DNA of 64,000 nt from Paenibacillus sp. J31TS4 (GCF_018403265.1 NZ_BOSI01000002.1:682001-746000), one strand, 5' to 3'; numbered from the stretch's first letter, positions 26,566 through 35,573 are shown. Numbers and translations: made by a program. Notes: generated from the sequence alone by a model not told the origin.

Positions 26566-27552
26566 ATGGATCCGACTATTTTTACGCTTTTGATTGTCGT
26601 GCTGATTATTATTGCGCTGTCTGTCTTTTTCAGTTTCTTCCCGGTGATGCTCTGGATCTCGGCGCTCGCCTCGGGCGTGCGGGTAGGCATCTTCACCCTC
26701 GTCGCCATGCGGCTGCGGCGGGTTACCCCGAGCCGGATCGTCAACCCGCTCATCAAGGCGACCAAAGCCGGTCTCGGGCTGACGATCAACCAGCTTGAGA
26801 GCCATTACCTGGCAGGGGGCAACGTTGACCGCGTCGTCAACGCGCTCATCGCCGCCCAGCGGGCGAACATCCCGCTCAGCTTTGAGCGCTCCGCCGCCAT
26901 CGACTTGGCTGGCCGGGACGTTCTGCAGGCCGTCCAGATGAGCGTTAACCCGCGCGTCATCGAGACGCCGGTCGTCGCCGCCGTCGCCAAGGACGGTATC
27001 GAAGTGAAGGTCAAGGCGCGGGTTACCGTGCGGGCCAATATCGAGAGGCTCGTCGGCGGCGCCGGCGAGGAAACGATCATCGCCCGTGTCGGCGAAGGCA
27101 TCGTTACTACTGTCGGTTCCTCGAATTCCCACAAGGACGTTCTTGAGAATCCGGACCTGATCTCCCGTACCGTTCTCGGCAAAGGACTGGACGCAGGGAC
27201 CGCATTCGAGATTCTGTCGATCGACATCGCGGACGTGGATGTAGGCAAGAACATCGGAGCGCATCTGCAGACCGAGCAGGCCGAAGCCGACAAGCGGATC
27301 GCCCAGGCGAAGGCCGAGGAGCGCCGCGCGATGGCGGTCGCCCAGGAGCAGGAGATGAAGGCGCGCGTCGTCGAGATGAAGGCCAAGGTGGTCGAATCCG
27401 AATCCCAAGTACCGCTTGCCATGTCCGAAGCTCTGCGCGAGGGCAAGCTCGGAGTCATGGATTACTTGAACATGCAGAACCTGAATGCCGATACGCAGAT
27501 GCGCAATTCGTTCGGCAAGGCTCCCGACGACAACAAGTCGGGTCACGAATAA
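26566..27552 (+). CDS. floA: FloA, flotillin-like lipid-raft protein
   Basis: A 328-residue flotillin. A hydrophobic N-terminal hairpin (about 4-45) inserts in the membrane, an SPFH/PHB-type domain follows, and the C-terminus is a coiled coil rich in EA/AK repeats ([19 protein letters not shown]). It organises membrane microdomains and interacts with NfeD. It is the orthologue of B. subtilis YqfA/FloA. GGAGGGACGCT precedes the ATG; it lies 63 bp after nfeD in the same ECF-controlled unit. Confidence 0.96.
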   Translation: MDPTIFTLLIVVLIIIALSVFFSFFPVMLWISALASGVRVGIFTLVAMRLRRVTPSRIVNPLIKATKAGLGLTINQLESHYLAGGNVDRVVNALIAAQRANIPLSFERSAAIDLAGRDVLQAVQMSVNPRVIETPVVAAVAKDGIEVKVKARVTVRANIERLVGGAGEETIIARVGEGIVTTVGSSNSHKDVLENPDLISRTVLGKGLDAGTAFEILSIDIADVDVGKNIGAHLQTEQAEADKRIAQAKAEERRAMAVAQEQEMKARVVEMKAKVVESESQVPLAMSEALREGKLGVMDYLNMQNLNADTQMRNSFGKAPDDNKSGHE

Positions 27553-27589
27553 CCGCCGGCCTTCCGGTCGAAACGGAGGGACTTAAGCG

Positions 27590-28168
27590 ATGGCCATAAT
27601 CGAGTTTTTGCTGCGCCACTACTATCTGTTGTTCATCGTGTTCGTCCTGTTCTCCATGCTGAAGCCGAGGAAGGACGAACAACAAGGCAAAGGCCGTCCG
27701 GGCCGGCCGCCGAGCAGCATGCCGCCGTTCGGGCAGGGGCCCGGCCGGACGCTCGCCCGTCGCGGCGATGCACCGCGGCAGGCTGCTCCGCAAGGCGAAG
27801 CCCGCCGCGCCGCCGGCGATTCCGGCACGGACCGGCCCGCTCACGCCGAGCGGCCCGCTGCGGCCGAGCGCCCGGAGCCGGCGGACGACGGCCGCTGGAG
27901 CGAGCTGTCCGGCCGGAGCTGGGCCGAGGAGGAGCGCCGCGCTGCCGGAGCTATGCCGGCAGAGGGCAGCCGCCCGGCCGCCCCGGCGCGCCCCCGGCCC
28001 GCCGCGGCAGCCGGGTCGGACCACGCCCGGCAGCGGCCGCTCGGCGCCGCGCCGGAGGCGCCGTTCTCCGGCGACCGGCCGGTGCCGTCGGCCGAAGATG
28101 CCCGCCGCGGCCTCATGTGGGCCGAGGTGCTCGGGCCGCCGCGCGCGCGACGGCCGCATCGGCGCTGA
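27590..28168 (+). CDS. YqfB-position membrane protein with disordered tail
   Basis: A 192-residue protein with one N-terminal membrane segment (residues 3-21, IIEFLLRHYYLLFIVFVLFSML) and a long low-complexity tail of Ala, Arg, Pro and Gly. GGAGGGACTT precedes the ATG, and it lies 37 bp after floA, so translation is credible. It occupies the place of B. subtilis yqfB, which is much shorter; homology cannot be claimed from the sequence. The tail is GC-saturated and all frames are open, so the exact end of conservation is uncertain. An anchor or scaffold for FloA is a guess. Confidence 0.7.
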   Translation: MAIIEFLLRHYYLLFIVFVLFSMLKPRKDEQQGKGRPGRPPSSMPPFGQGPGRTLARRGDAPRQAAPQGEARRAAGDSGTDRPAHAERPAAAERPEPADDGRWSELSGRSWAEEERRAAGAMPAEGSRPAAPARPRPAAAAGSDHARQRPLGAAPEAPFSGDRPVPSAEDARRGLMWAEVLGPPRARRPHRR

Positions 28169-28176
28169 GCAAGCAG

Positions 28177-28204
28177 CCCCTTCCGGGTTATCCGGAAGGG
28201 GTCT
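28177..28204 (+). terminator. Terminator-like hairpin closing the nfeD operon
   Basis: A perfect 10-bp stem, CCCCTTCCGG (28177-28186) with CCGGAAGGGG (28192-28201), loop GTTAT, followed by a poor tail TCTTTG. Confidence 0.7.
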
Positions 28205-28294
28205 TTGCGCTGGGCCGGGAGGCGGGGCGGCGCAGAGGGACGACCGATCCTTGCAAGAGAGCGGCAAGGGTTAGAACGATCGGGGTGGCCTCTT

Positions 28295-28362
28295 GCAAGA
28301 GCACGTTACGCACCGGAACAGCTAGGATGTGGCTTTCGCAAGAGCACGCAACGCACCGGAAC
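28295..28362 (+). repeat. Two 25-bp direct repeats, 43 bp apart, in a gene-free spacer
   Basis: GCAAGAGCACGTTACGCACC at 28295 recurs at 28338 as GCAAGAGCACGCAACGCACC; both continue GGAAC, with two mismatches over 25 bp. A shorter TTGCAAGAG piece occurs at 28252. The spacer 28205-28512 has no supported gene; weak open frames there lack ribosome sites. Confidence 0.65.
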
Positions 28363-28512
28363 CGGTAGCGGCTGCATTTTCTAGATGCAACCAAAGTACC
28401 AGAGCGAACAGTGGGCTTATGGGGGGCACGCAATGCCTGGAAAAGCCCTTGTGGGACTTGGCATGATACGCAAAGGGCCGTGTGTGGATGGCAAGAAAGA
28501 GGAGGAAAGCGG

Positions 28513-29871
28513 ATGAGTAATCAAGTGGAACCTAACCGGGAGGACGCGAGGAATTCTCTTTGCCCGAACAGGCTGCGCCGGCTTTCCGCTTCCGGAAAAG
28601 TAACCAAGCCGCAAACGGTACAGTGGATGGGCGTTCCCCAGGCGGAGGGAGCCAGACGAAGGGGCGGCCTCCCGCTGTCTGCCGTCTGGCTGGCACCCGC
28701 TCTTGGTCTAGCGCTGCTCGCTGGCTGCTCGGAGGAGGCGGCATCTCCGCCGTCCTCTTCTCCCCCAGCGCAAGAGCGCGGGAAGACGGCTGCTCCGTCG
28801 GCCGCTCCTTCCGCGAACACGGCGCCGCATGCGGGCAATCCGTCGGCGTTCCCCTACACGGTCGAGGTAGCGGCGGAAGGGCTGAACGTCCCTTGGGAAC
28901 TGGTATTCGCGCCGGACGGGCGGGCGTTCCTGACGGAGCGGCCCGGACAGATCCGGGTGATGAAGAACGGCGTCCTGGAGGCCGAGCCGGTCTTCAAGTT
29001 CACCGATCCGTTCCTCAGCCGGGGGGAAGGCGGGCTGCTCGGCCTCGCCCTCGATCCCCGGTTTGCCGACAACAGGTATATGTATGTCTACCACAGCTAT
29101 GGCGAGGACGGGCAGGTCCAGAACCGAGTGCTCCGGCTCAAGGAAACAGCCGGAGGCATCGTCCTCGATCGGGTGCTGATCAAGAATATCCCCGGAGATA
29201 CGAACCATAACGGCGGACGGATCCGGTTCGGCCCGGACGGCATGCTGTACGTCACGACAGGAGAGCGCTACGAGCCCGAGTTGGCCCAAGACCGGGCAAG
29301 CCTTGGGGGCAAGCTGCTGCGGCTGCAGCCGGACGGCGCCATTCCGGCGGACAACCCGTTCCCCGGGTCGCCGGTCTATTCTTGGGGGCATCGCAACCCC
29401 CAGGGCCTCGCCTGGCAGCCGGGCACCGGAGCGCTTTTCAGCTCGGAGCACGGCCAGTCCGCTCATGACGAGCTGAACCGGATCGAGCCGGGAGCCAATT
29501 ACGGCTGGCCGCTCATCGAGGGCGACAAAACCGGTGAGAAGGGAGGGACGCCGCTGCGACCGCCTCTTCTGCACAGCGGCAAGGAGACATGGGCGCCATC
29601 CGGCATGACCTTTGTCACCCGTGGGCCGTGGGCCGGCCGACTGGTTATCGCCCAGCTGCGCGGCCAGCAGCTGATGAGCGTCCGGCTGGAAGGCCCGCAG
29701 TCTGACCGGGTAGCGGCGGCCGAGCTATGGCTCCAGGGCGTCTACGGCCGTCTACGCAGCGTAACGGAAGGCCCGGACGGCTCGCTGTACATTCTGACGA
29801 ACAACCGGGACGGGCGGGGAACGCCGGCCAGCGGAGACGACAAGCTCCTTCGTCTTAGCCTTCGTCCCTAA
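28513..29871 (+). CDS. PQQ-dependent sugar dehydrogenase-like lipoprotein
   Basis: A 452-residue protein with a six-bladed beta-propeller of the glucose/sorbosone dehydrogenase family (YliI/Asd-like). Family motifs are NVPWELVFAPDGRAFLTERPG, the GGLLGLALDPRF segment, NHNGGRIRFGPDGMLYV and SWGHRNPQGLAW. A lipobox ALLAGC lies near residue 74, after an unusually long polar N-terminus of about 55 residues. The ATG at 28513 has AGGAGGAAAGCGG; ATG 28627 would give a normal-length signal but has no ribosome site. The family oxidises sugars using PQQ, yet no PQQ genes are seen here. It interrupts the conserved yqfB-yqfC order. Confidence 0.85.
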   Translation: MSNQVEPNREDARNSLCPNRLRRLSASGKVTKPQTVQWMGVPQAEGARRRGGLPLSAVWLAPALGLALLAGCSEEAASPPSSSPPAQERGKTAAPSAAPSANTAPHAGNPSAFPYTVEVAAEGLNVPWELVFAPDGRAFLTERPGQIRVMKNGVLEAEPVFKFTDPFLSRGEGGLLGLALDPRFADNRYMYVYHSYGEDGQVQNRVLRLKETAGGIVLDRVLIKNIPGDTNHNGGRIRFGPDGMLYVTTGERYEPELAQDRASLGGKLLRLQPDGAIPADNPFPGSPVYSWGHRNPQGLAWQPGTGALFSSEHGQSAHDELNRIEPGANYGWPLIEGDKTGEKGGTPLRPPLLHSGKETWAPSGMTFVTRGPWAGRLVIAQLRGQQLMSVRLEGPQSDRVAAAELWLQGVYGRLRSVTEGPDGSLYILTNNRDGRGTPASGDDKLLRLSLRP

Positions 29872-29903
29872 CTCTTTCTCCAATAACGTTCGCTTCCGCT
29901 TCA

Positions 29904-29936
29904 CTCCCGCCAGGCAGACGCTGGCGGGAGTTTTTT
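29904..29936 (+). terminator. Rho-independent terminator of the sugar dehydrogenase
   Basis: CTCCCGCCA (29904-29912) pairs with TGGCGGGAG (29922-29930), followed by six Ts. Confidence 0.9.
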
Positions 29937-29967
29937 GCGCTTGTCCCTTTCCTATCCTGGGTTCTCT

Positions 29968-29996
29968 TCATATCTGCCGGGCTCTGTGCATAAAGT
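29968..29996 (+). promoter_or_regulatory. Probable SigE (mother-cell) promoter of yqfC-yqfD
   Basis: TCATATC (29968-29974), 14 bp, CATAAAGT (29989-29996) resembles the SigE consensus (TCATATT, 13-15 bp, CATACAnT). B. subtilis yqfCD belongs to the SigE regulon. It sits 38 bp before the yqfC start, just after a terminator. Confidence 0.6.
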
Positions 29997-30034
29997 GGTA
30001 AAAAGCCATCTGTCCGGGAGGGGATGAGGGAAGC

Positions 30035-30319
30035 ATGGGCCGCCTCAAAAAACGACTTCATTCACTCACAGCGAAAATGCTCGATGTGCCCCAGGATGTA
30101 ACCCTCGACCTGCCAAGGCTGACGATGATCGGCGACCGGCAGCTGTATATCGAAAATCACCGCGGCGTGCTGCAATTCACGAGCGAGCTGCTGCGGCTGT
30201 CGCTGAGCAAGGGAGAGCTCGAGGTGCGGGGCCGGGACCTGGTCATGCGCGCGATTCTGCCGGACGAAGTCTTCATTGAAGGCGTGATTGCGGGAATCCA
30301 GCTCCTCCATAACGAGTAA
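30035..30319 (+). CDS. yqfC: YqfC, sporulation protein
   Basis: A 94-residue protein of the YabP/YqfC family. It carries the conserved DVPQDVTLDLPRLTMIGD and IENHRGVLQF segments and an ILPDEVFIEGVI ending. Members are mother-cell sporulation proteins of undefined biochemical role. GGGAGGGG precedes the ATG. It is 17 bp upstream of yqfD, as in B. subtilis, and probably under the SigE-like promoter at 29968. Confidence 0.93.
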   Translation: MGRLKKRLHSLTAKMLDVPQDVTLDLPRLTMIGDRQLYIENHRGVLQFTSELLRLSLSKGELEVRGRDLVMRAILPDEVFIEGVIAGIQLLHNE

Positions 30320-30336
30320 AAAAAGAGGTGTCAGGC

Positions 30337-31524
30337 GTGCGACCGAATGGATTGATGAGGCTGAGAGGATATGTGACCGTGGCGTTTCGGGGCACCGGAA
30401 TTGAGCAGCTGCTCAATCTCGCGGTGGCGGAGCGGTTTACCCTGTGGGATGTCCGGATGACCGGAGCGGAATCGGCCCGGGCTTCGATGCCTGTGAGCGA
30501 TTTTTTTCGCTTGCGGCCGCTTTTGAAACGGACAGGCTGCCGGGTGCATGTCATGGAGCGAGCGGGCTTTCCGTTCCTGCTCGTGAAGATCGGCAAGCGC
30601 AAGACGTTCGCTATTGGGCTGCTGGGTTTTCTACTGGGGCTATTTCTACTGACGTCGGTCGTCTGGAAGGTGGAAGTGTTGGGCCTCGAGAAGCTGGGAG
30701 AGGACGTCGTCCTGGACAAGGCCGGGGAAATCGGCATCTACCGGCTGCAGTGGAAATTCCGGCTGCAGGACCCCGACAAGATGGCGTCGGAGCTTCACCG
30801 CCGCCTGCCCGACGCGGCCTGGGTCGGCGTCGAGGTGGAGGGGACGCATGTACACATCCGCGTTGTGGAATCCACGCGGCCCGATCCGCGCCAGCTGACG
30901 GGACCGCGCCATCTGATCGCTTCCAAAAACGCGATCATTACCGAGATTCTGGCGGACAAGGGGAAGCCGCTCGTTCAACCCCATTCGTATGTCCGCCAGG
31001 GGGACGTGCTCGTGTCGGGCTTGATCGGCGCCGAAGGGGGGAACCAGCAGCTGGTAGCCGCCTCGGGCAAGGTCAAGGGGCTCGTCTGGTACACGAGCGA
31101 CATCGAGGTGCCGCTCTCCCGCACGCTCAAAACGTATACCGGCGAGCAGTACAAGCGGTTCTATCTCGTGTTCGGCTCCCGGGCGCTTCAGATCACCGGC
31201 TACGGGAAAGAGGACTACTCCCGAAGTGAGACCATTCCGGACCGCAAGACGTTACACTGGCGGAATTATGTGCTGCCCGTCGGCTGGCTGACCGAGGAGG
31301 TCAAGGAGGTCAAGGAATCGGAGCTGGCAATCCGCCCGGAGGAAGCGCTAGCTGCCGGTCTCGAGAGGGGCCGCGCCGATGTGCTTGCCGGAGCGGGGGA
31401 AGAGGCAAGGATTACGGGAGAGAAGATTCTGTCGCAGCGCGAGGAGAACGGCAAGCTGCTGCTGACCGTCCATTTCGAGGTGGAGGAGCGGATCGACACA
31501 GAGCAGCTGCTCGCTTCTCCCTGA
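30337..31524 (+). CDS. yqfD: YqfD, stage IV sporulation-type membrane protein
   Basis: A 395-residue YqfD-family protein. A cytoplasmic N-terminal part (1-85) is followed by one membrane segment (about 90-112) and a long extracytoplasmic domain with the YVRQGDVLVSGLIG motif. The family is required for mother-cell stages of sporulation in Bacillus; its activity is unknown. The GTG at 30337 is chosen since AGAGGTG ends six bases before it; GTG 30328 overlaps this site and ATG 30355 is a possible later start. Confidence 0.92.
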   Translation: MRPNGLMRLRGYVTVAFRGTGIEQLLNLAVAERFTLWDVRMTGAESARASMPVSDFFRLRPLLKRTGCRVHVMERAGFPFLLVKIGKRKTFAIGLLGFLLGLFLLTSVVWKVEVLGLEKLGEDVVLDKAGEIGIYRLQWKFRLQDPDKMASELHRRLPDAAWVGVEVEGTHVHIRVVESTRPDPRQLTGPRHLIASKNAIITEILADKGKPLVQPHSYVRQGDVLVSGLIGAEGGNQQLVAASGKVKGLVWYTSDIEVPLSRTLKTYTGEQYKRFYLVFGSRALQITGYGKEDYSRSETIPDRKTLHWRNYVLPVGWLTEEVKEVKESELAIRPEEALAAGLERGRADVLAGAGEEARITGEKILSQREENGKLLLTVHFEVEERIDTEQLLASP

Positions 31525-31609
31525 TTGAGGGACGATCTATTCCGAGCAGGACAAGGCTGGGCCTAACCATCGGAATTCCAGACTTCTTAGGGCCTGACGG
31601 GGCATCCCA

Positions 31610-31718
31610 GCGAAGGGCAAGCTTGCACGCAAGACGAGAGGCTCGATCCGGCCGGGAGCCTGAGCTTCTCAGCCAGACCGGGCAGACCTGCGAAGGGCAA
31701 GCCGGCACGCAAGACGAG
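31610..31718 (+). repeat. Two 29-bp direct repeats, 80 bp apart, before phoH
   Basis: GCGAAGGGCAAGC starts at 31610 and again at 31690; each copy ends GCACGCAAGACGAG, with only two mismatches in 29 bp and weaker similarity for about 15 bp upstream. The spacer 31525-31836 holds no supported gene. A -10-like TATACT at 31797 lies 40 bp before phoH without a good -35. Confidence 0.7.
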
Positions 31719-31836
31719 GCCGAACAGGCGGGACCGGCGGGGAGAAGCCCCGGGGTCTCGCTTTCTTTTTTGCGGATTCTGCGCTAATATCTTACGTATA
31801 CTAACGATATTGATAAACCAAGGAGACTGAGGCCTG

Positions 31837-32808
31837 TTGACCGAACGCGAACGCATTGTCAAAATTCCACTTAAGAACACGGCAGAAGGTCTGGCATTGT
31901 TCGGACCACAAGATAAGTTTCTGCAGCTGATCGAAGCGCAGACCGGGGCCAAGCTGTTTTCCCGCGAGGAGGAGCTGGTCATTCAAGGCGAGGCGGAGGA
32001 GGCCGACCGGCTGGGGCGGCTGTTCGCGGTGCTCCTTGAACTGATTCGCAATAACTATGTCTTGTCGGAGCGGGATGTTACCTACGCGCTTGAATTGGCC
32101 AAGCAGAACATGGTCGAGCAGCTGCTGGACCTGTTCAAGGGGGAAGTGGCGACGACGCACCGCGGCAAGCCGATCCGGATCAAGACAATCGGTCAGAAGC
32201 AGTATGTGAACCGGATCCGCAAGTCGGATATCGTCTTCGGCATAGGCCCTGCCGGCACGGGCAAGACCTACCTGGCCGTCGTGCTGGCGGTAACCGCCCT
32301 CAAGGAAGGGCGCGTCAAGCGGATTATCCTCACGCGGCCCGCTGTTGAGGCGGGCGAGAGCCTCGGCTTCCTTCCGGGGGACCTCCAGGAAAAGGTTGAC
32401 CCTTATTTGAGGCCATTGTATGATGCACTTAACGACGTGCTCGGACCCGAGCAGGTGGCCAAATCGCTGGAACGGGGACTGATTGAGATCGCTCCCCTTG
32501 CTTATATGAGGGGCCGTACGCTGGACGATTCGTTCATAATTCTGGACGAAGCCCAGAACACCACCCCCGAGCAGATGAAGATGTTCCTGACGCGTCTTGG
32601 CTTCGGCTCGAAGATGGTGATAACCGGAGATGTGACGCAGATCGACCTGCCGCGCGGCAAGCATTCGGGCCTGGTCGAAGCGGAGCGGATTCTCCGCGGA
32701 ATCGAAGAGATCGGCTTTATTTATTTTTCGGAACAAGATGTCGTCCGCCATTCCCTTGTGCAGAAGATCATCACCGCCTACAACCTCGAACAGGAAAAGC
32801 ATGGATAG
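31837..32808 (+). CDS. phoH: PhoH-like ATPase
   Basis: A 323-residue PhoH-family P-loop protein. An N-terminal KH-like region (1-110) precedes the ATPase core with Walker A GPAGTGKT (about 138-145), the RPAVEAGESLGFLPGD motif and Walker B FIILDEAQN. It is thought to act in RNA metabolism alongside YbeY, which is encoded nearby. The start is a TTG at 31837 with AAGGAG 11 bases upstream; the first residues TERERIVKIPL match the usual N-terminus. Confidence 0.95.
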   Translation: MTERERIVKIPLKNTAEGLALFGPQDKFLQLIEAQTGAKLFSREEELVIQGEAEEADRLGRLFAVLLELIRNNYVLSERDVTYALELAKQNMVEQLLDLFKGEVATTHRGKPIRIKTIGQKQYVNRIRKSDIVFGIGPAGTGKTYLAVVLAVTALKEGRVKRIILTRPAVEAGESLGFLPGDLQEKVDPYLRPLYDALNDVLGPEQVAKSLERGLIEIAPLAYMRGRTLDDSFIILDEAQNTTPEQMKMFLTRLGFGSKMVITGDVTQIDLPRGKHSGLVEAERILRGIEEIGFIYFSEQDVVRHSLVQKIITAYNLEQEKHG

Positions 32809-32823
32809 AGAGGACTGAGGTCC

Positions 32824-35052
32824 ATGTTCGGAAACGCGTCCCTAAAACCAAACACCGCCTCCCGACAGACCGGCTGGAGGACCAGCGGGCTGGTCAGGTT
32901 CTTCCTGTTCGTCGCATTGGCTTTGATTCTCTATGCCTCCCTGCTCGGCAAGGTGGTTCCGCAAACGTACGATATCCGGCCCAACACGGTTAGCGAGAAG
33001 ACGATCGTCGCTCCCTGGCAAATCCCGAACGAGATCGCCACGGAGAAGGCCAAGGAAGAGGCGGCGGCCCGGGTGCAGCCGGTTTACCGGACCGTCTCGG
33101 TCCGCAACGACCAGCTGGTCGAGCTGCTGTTCGACAAGCTCGAGATGAACAACGCCGACCAGGAGATGACCGTCGAGATCAAGGCGAATCTGTACCGGAA
33201 TTTATTCCCGTCCGAGTATAATGACCACGTGGACCGCGCGGTCGCGCAGCTCTCCGGGAAGTACAACGACAATTTGCTGGCGGAGATGAAGAAGCAGCTC
33301 CAGGAGCAGCAGTACAAGATGGCCGAGGAGAGCTTCTACAAGCTTCCCCGCCTGACCAAGGAAGACCTTGCGGCGATGGAGCCGGTTACGCTGGAGATCG
33401 TGAACAAGCTGATGAACGACCCGATCACAGACGCCCAGAACGTCCGCACGAGAGTGACCGAGCTCGTTAACTCCTCCAATCTGGCCAAGAATACTTCCCG
33501 GGAAATGGTGCAGGAACTGGCACGATTCGCCATCACCCCCAACAAATTTCTCGACGCCAAGGCGACCGAAGAGGCGCGCGTGCAGGCGCGGGAGAACACC
33601 AAGCCGGTTCTGATCAACAAGAACGACGTGCTCGTTAACAAGGGCGAGGTCGTCACCGAGGAGATCTATCAGCGGCTGGATAAGCTCAATCTGCTCAAGG
33701 ATGAGACCGATTACCGCCATCATGCCGGCTTAATGCTGCTCGTGGCGCTGCTCGTGCTGGTGCTCCATCAGTTCGTGCGGCAGAGCAAGCTGCCGCTGCA
33801 GAGCAACAATATCCAGCTCGGCATGCTTATGCTGATCTACGTGATGGCCCTTCTCGGCCTCCGAATCGTGTCGCTCGGACAGAATCTGGAATATCCGTTC
33901 ATCGGGTTCCTGGCTCCGTTCGCGCTTGGGAGCGTGCTCGCTCTCATTCTGCTGGACGCCCAGTTCGCGTTCATTACCGCCGTGCTGTTCAGTCTGCTGG
34001 CGGGTATCGTCTTCAACCTGGACGCGGAGCGGGTGTTCGATTACCGCTATATGCTCGTCTCGCTCGTCGTCTGCTTCGCGGCGATTTTCTCCGTCCACAA
34101 GGCTAGCCAGCGGACGACCATTCTGCGCGCGGGCATCATGATTTCGCTGCTCGGCTGCGTGGCCGTGCTGGCGCTGTCGCTCCTCGACAGCGAGTGGACG
34201 CTCAAGCAGCTGTCGTTTGCCTTTGCTTTCTCCGCGGCGGGCGGCCTCGTCACCGCGGTACTCGTCATCGGACTGCTGCCGTTCTTCGAAATGCTGTTCG
34301 GCATTCTCTCGCCGCTCAAGCTCGTCGAGCTGTCGCACCCGAATCTGCCTCTGCTGCGCAAGCTTCTGACAGAGGCGCCGGGCACCTATCACCACAGCGT
34401 GATGGTCGGCAATTTGGCGGAAGCCGCCGCCGAGTCGGTAGGCGCGAACGGCCTGCTGTGCCGGGTCGGTGCCTATTACCATGACGTGGGCAAGACGAAG
34501 CGGCCTGTTTATTTCATCGAGAACCAGATGCAGATGGACAATCCGCACGACCAGATCGAGCCCGACCTGAGCAAGGCGATCATTACCGCCCATCCGAGGG
34601 ACGGTGTCGAGATGCTGAGCGAGCAGAAGATTCCCAAGCCGATCCGCGACATTGCGGAACAGCATCACGGCACGACGCTGCTCAAATACTTTTATTACAA
34701 GGCCGTCAAACAGGCCGAGGAGAAAGGGCTGGAGCCGCCGACCGAGGAAGAGTACCGGTATCCCGGGCCGAAGGCGCAGTCCAAGGAAGCGGCCATCGTC
34801 GGCATCGCCGACTGCGTGGAGGCGGCCGTCCGTTCGCTCCGCCATCCGACGATCGAGCAGATCGACTCGATGGTACACAAGATCATCAAGGATCGGCTCG
34901 ACGACGGGCAGTTCAACGAATGCGACCTGACGATCCGCGAGCTGGATACGATCGCCAAGGCGCTCAAGGAGACGCTGATGGGCATCTTCCATGCCCGTAT
35001 CGAATATCCGCAGGAGCTGTCCACCAAATCCAAAGAAGAAGGGAAGGCGTGA
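32824..35052 (+). CDS. pgpH: PgpH, 7TM-HD cyclic di-AMP phosphodiesterase
   Basis: A 742-residue HD hydrolase of the PgpH/YqfF type. An N-terminal membrane segment (about 22-42), an extracytoplasmic 7TMR-HDED domain (about 50-295) and seven membrane segments (about 300-490) precede a cytoplasmic HD domain (about 500-720). The HD domain has the metal motif YYHDVGKTKRP, an upstream YHHSVMVGNLAE and a downstream AEQHHGTTL. It cleaves c-di-AMP, the second messenger that governs osmotic and wall homeostasis. The gene lies 15 bp after phoH and 2 bp before ybeY. Confidence 0.95.
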   Translation: MFGNASLKPNTASRQTGWRTSGLVRFFLFVALALILYASLLGKVVPQTYDIRPNTVSEKTIVAPWQIPNEIATEKAKEEAAARVQPVYRTVSVRNDQLVELLFDKLEMNNADQEMTVEIKANLYRNLFPSEYNDHVDRAVAQLSGKYNDNLLAEMKKQLQEQQYKMAEESFYKLPRLTKEDLAAMEPVTLEIVNKLMNDPITDAQNVRTRVTELVNSSNLAKNTSREMVQELARFAITPNKFLDAKATEEARVQARENTKPVLINKNDVLVNKGEVVTEEIYQRLDKLNLLKDETDYRHHAGLMLLVALLVLVLHQFVRQSKLPLQSNNIQLGMLMLIYVMALLGLRIVSLGQNLEYPFIGFLAPFALGSVLALILLDAQFAFITAVLFSLLAGIVFNLDAERVFDYRYMLVSLVVCFAAIFSVHKASQRTTILRAGIMISLLGCVAVLALSLLDSEWTLKQLSFAFAFSAAGGLVTAVLVIGLLPFFEMLFGILSPLKLVELSHPNLPLLRKLLTEAPGTYHHSVMVGNLAEAAAESVGANGLLCRVGAYYHDVGKTKRPVYFIENQMQMDNPHDQIEPDLSKAIITAHPRDGVEMLSEQKIPKPIRDIAEQHHGTTLLKYFYYKAVKQAEEKGLEPPTEEEYRYPGPKAQSKEAAIVGIADCVEAAVRSLRHPTIEQIDSMVHKIIKDRLDDGQFNECDLTIRELDTIAKALKETLMGIFHARIEYPQELSTKSKEEGKA

Positions 35053-35054
35053 CC

Positions 35055-35573
35055 ATGGCACTTGTACTGGAATGGACCAATGAGCAGGAAGCGCGCGAGA
35101 TAAGCGACACCTTGATCAACCAGCTGCAGCAGCTGCTGCAGATTGCGGGCAGGGAGGAGCAGATCGAGCTCGGCGAGGTGACGCTCACCTTCGTGAATAA
35201 CGACCAGATCCAGGAACTGAACCGCAATTACCGCGGAATGGACAAGCCGACCGACGTGCTTTCGTTCCCGATGCGGGAAGAAGGCGCCGACGAGATGAAG
35301 ATCCTCTACGGAGATCTCGAGACGATCTCCGACGACGAGGACGTCATGGAAGGCTGGTTCGGCGAGGAACAGATCGGGGACATCGTCATCTCGATCCCCA
35401 AAGCGATCGAGCAGGCGGAGGAGTATGGCCACTCGTTCGAACGTGAAGTCGGCTTCCTCTTCGTCCATGGCTTCCTGCATCTGATCGGTTACGACCACCA
35501 GACGGAAGAGGACGAAGCGCGCATGACGGAGAAACAGGAAAAGGTACTTCAGGAGGCGGGGCTGACCCGGTGA
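35055..35573 (+). CDS. ybeY: YbeY, rRNA maturation endoribonuclease
   Basis: A 172-residue YbeY with the zinc motif H138-x3-H142-x5-H148 (HGFLHLIGYDH) and the MDKPTDVLSFP segment. It takes part in 16S rRNA 3'-end processing and ribosome quality control. Compared with the usual 155-160 residues it has an acidic insertion around residues 76-105. It starts 2 bp after pgpH and overlaps dgkA by GTGA. Confidence 0.95.
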   Translation: MALVLEWTNEQEAREISDTLINQLQQLLQIAGREEQIELGEVTLTFVNNDQIQELNRNYRGMDKPTDVLSFPMREEGADEMKILYGDLETISDDEDVMEGWFGEEQIGDIVISIPKAIEQAEEYGHSFEREVGFLFVHGFLHLIGYDHQTEEDEARMTEKQEKVLQEAGLTR

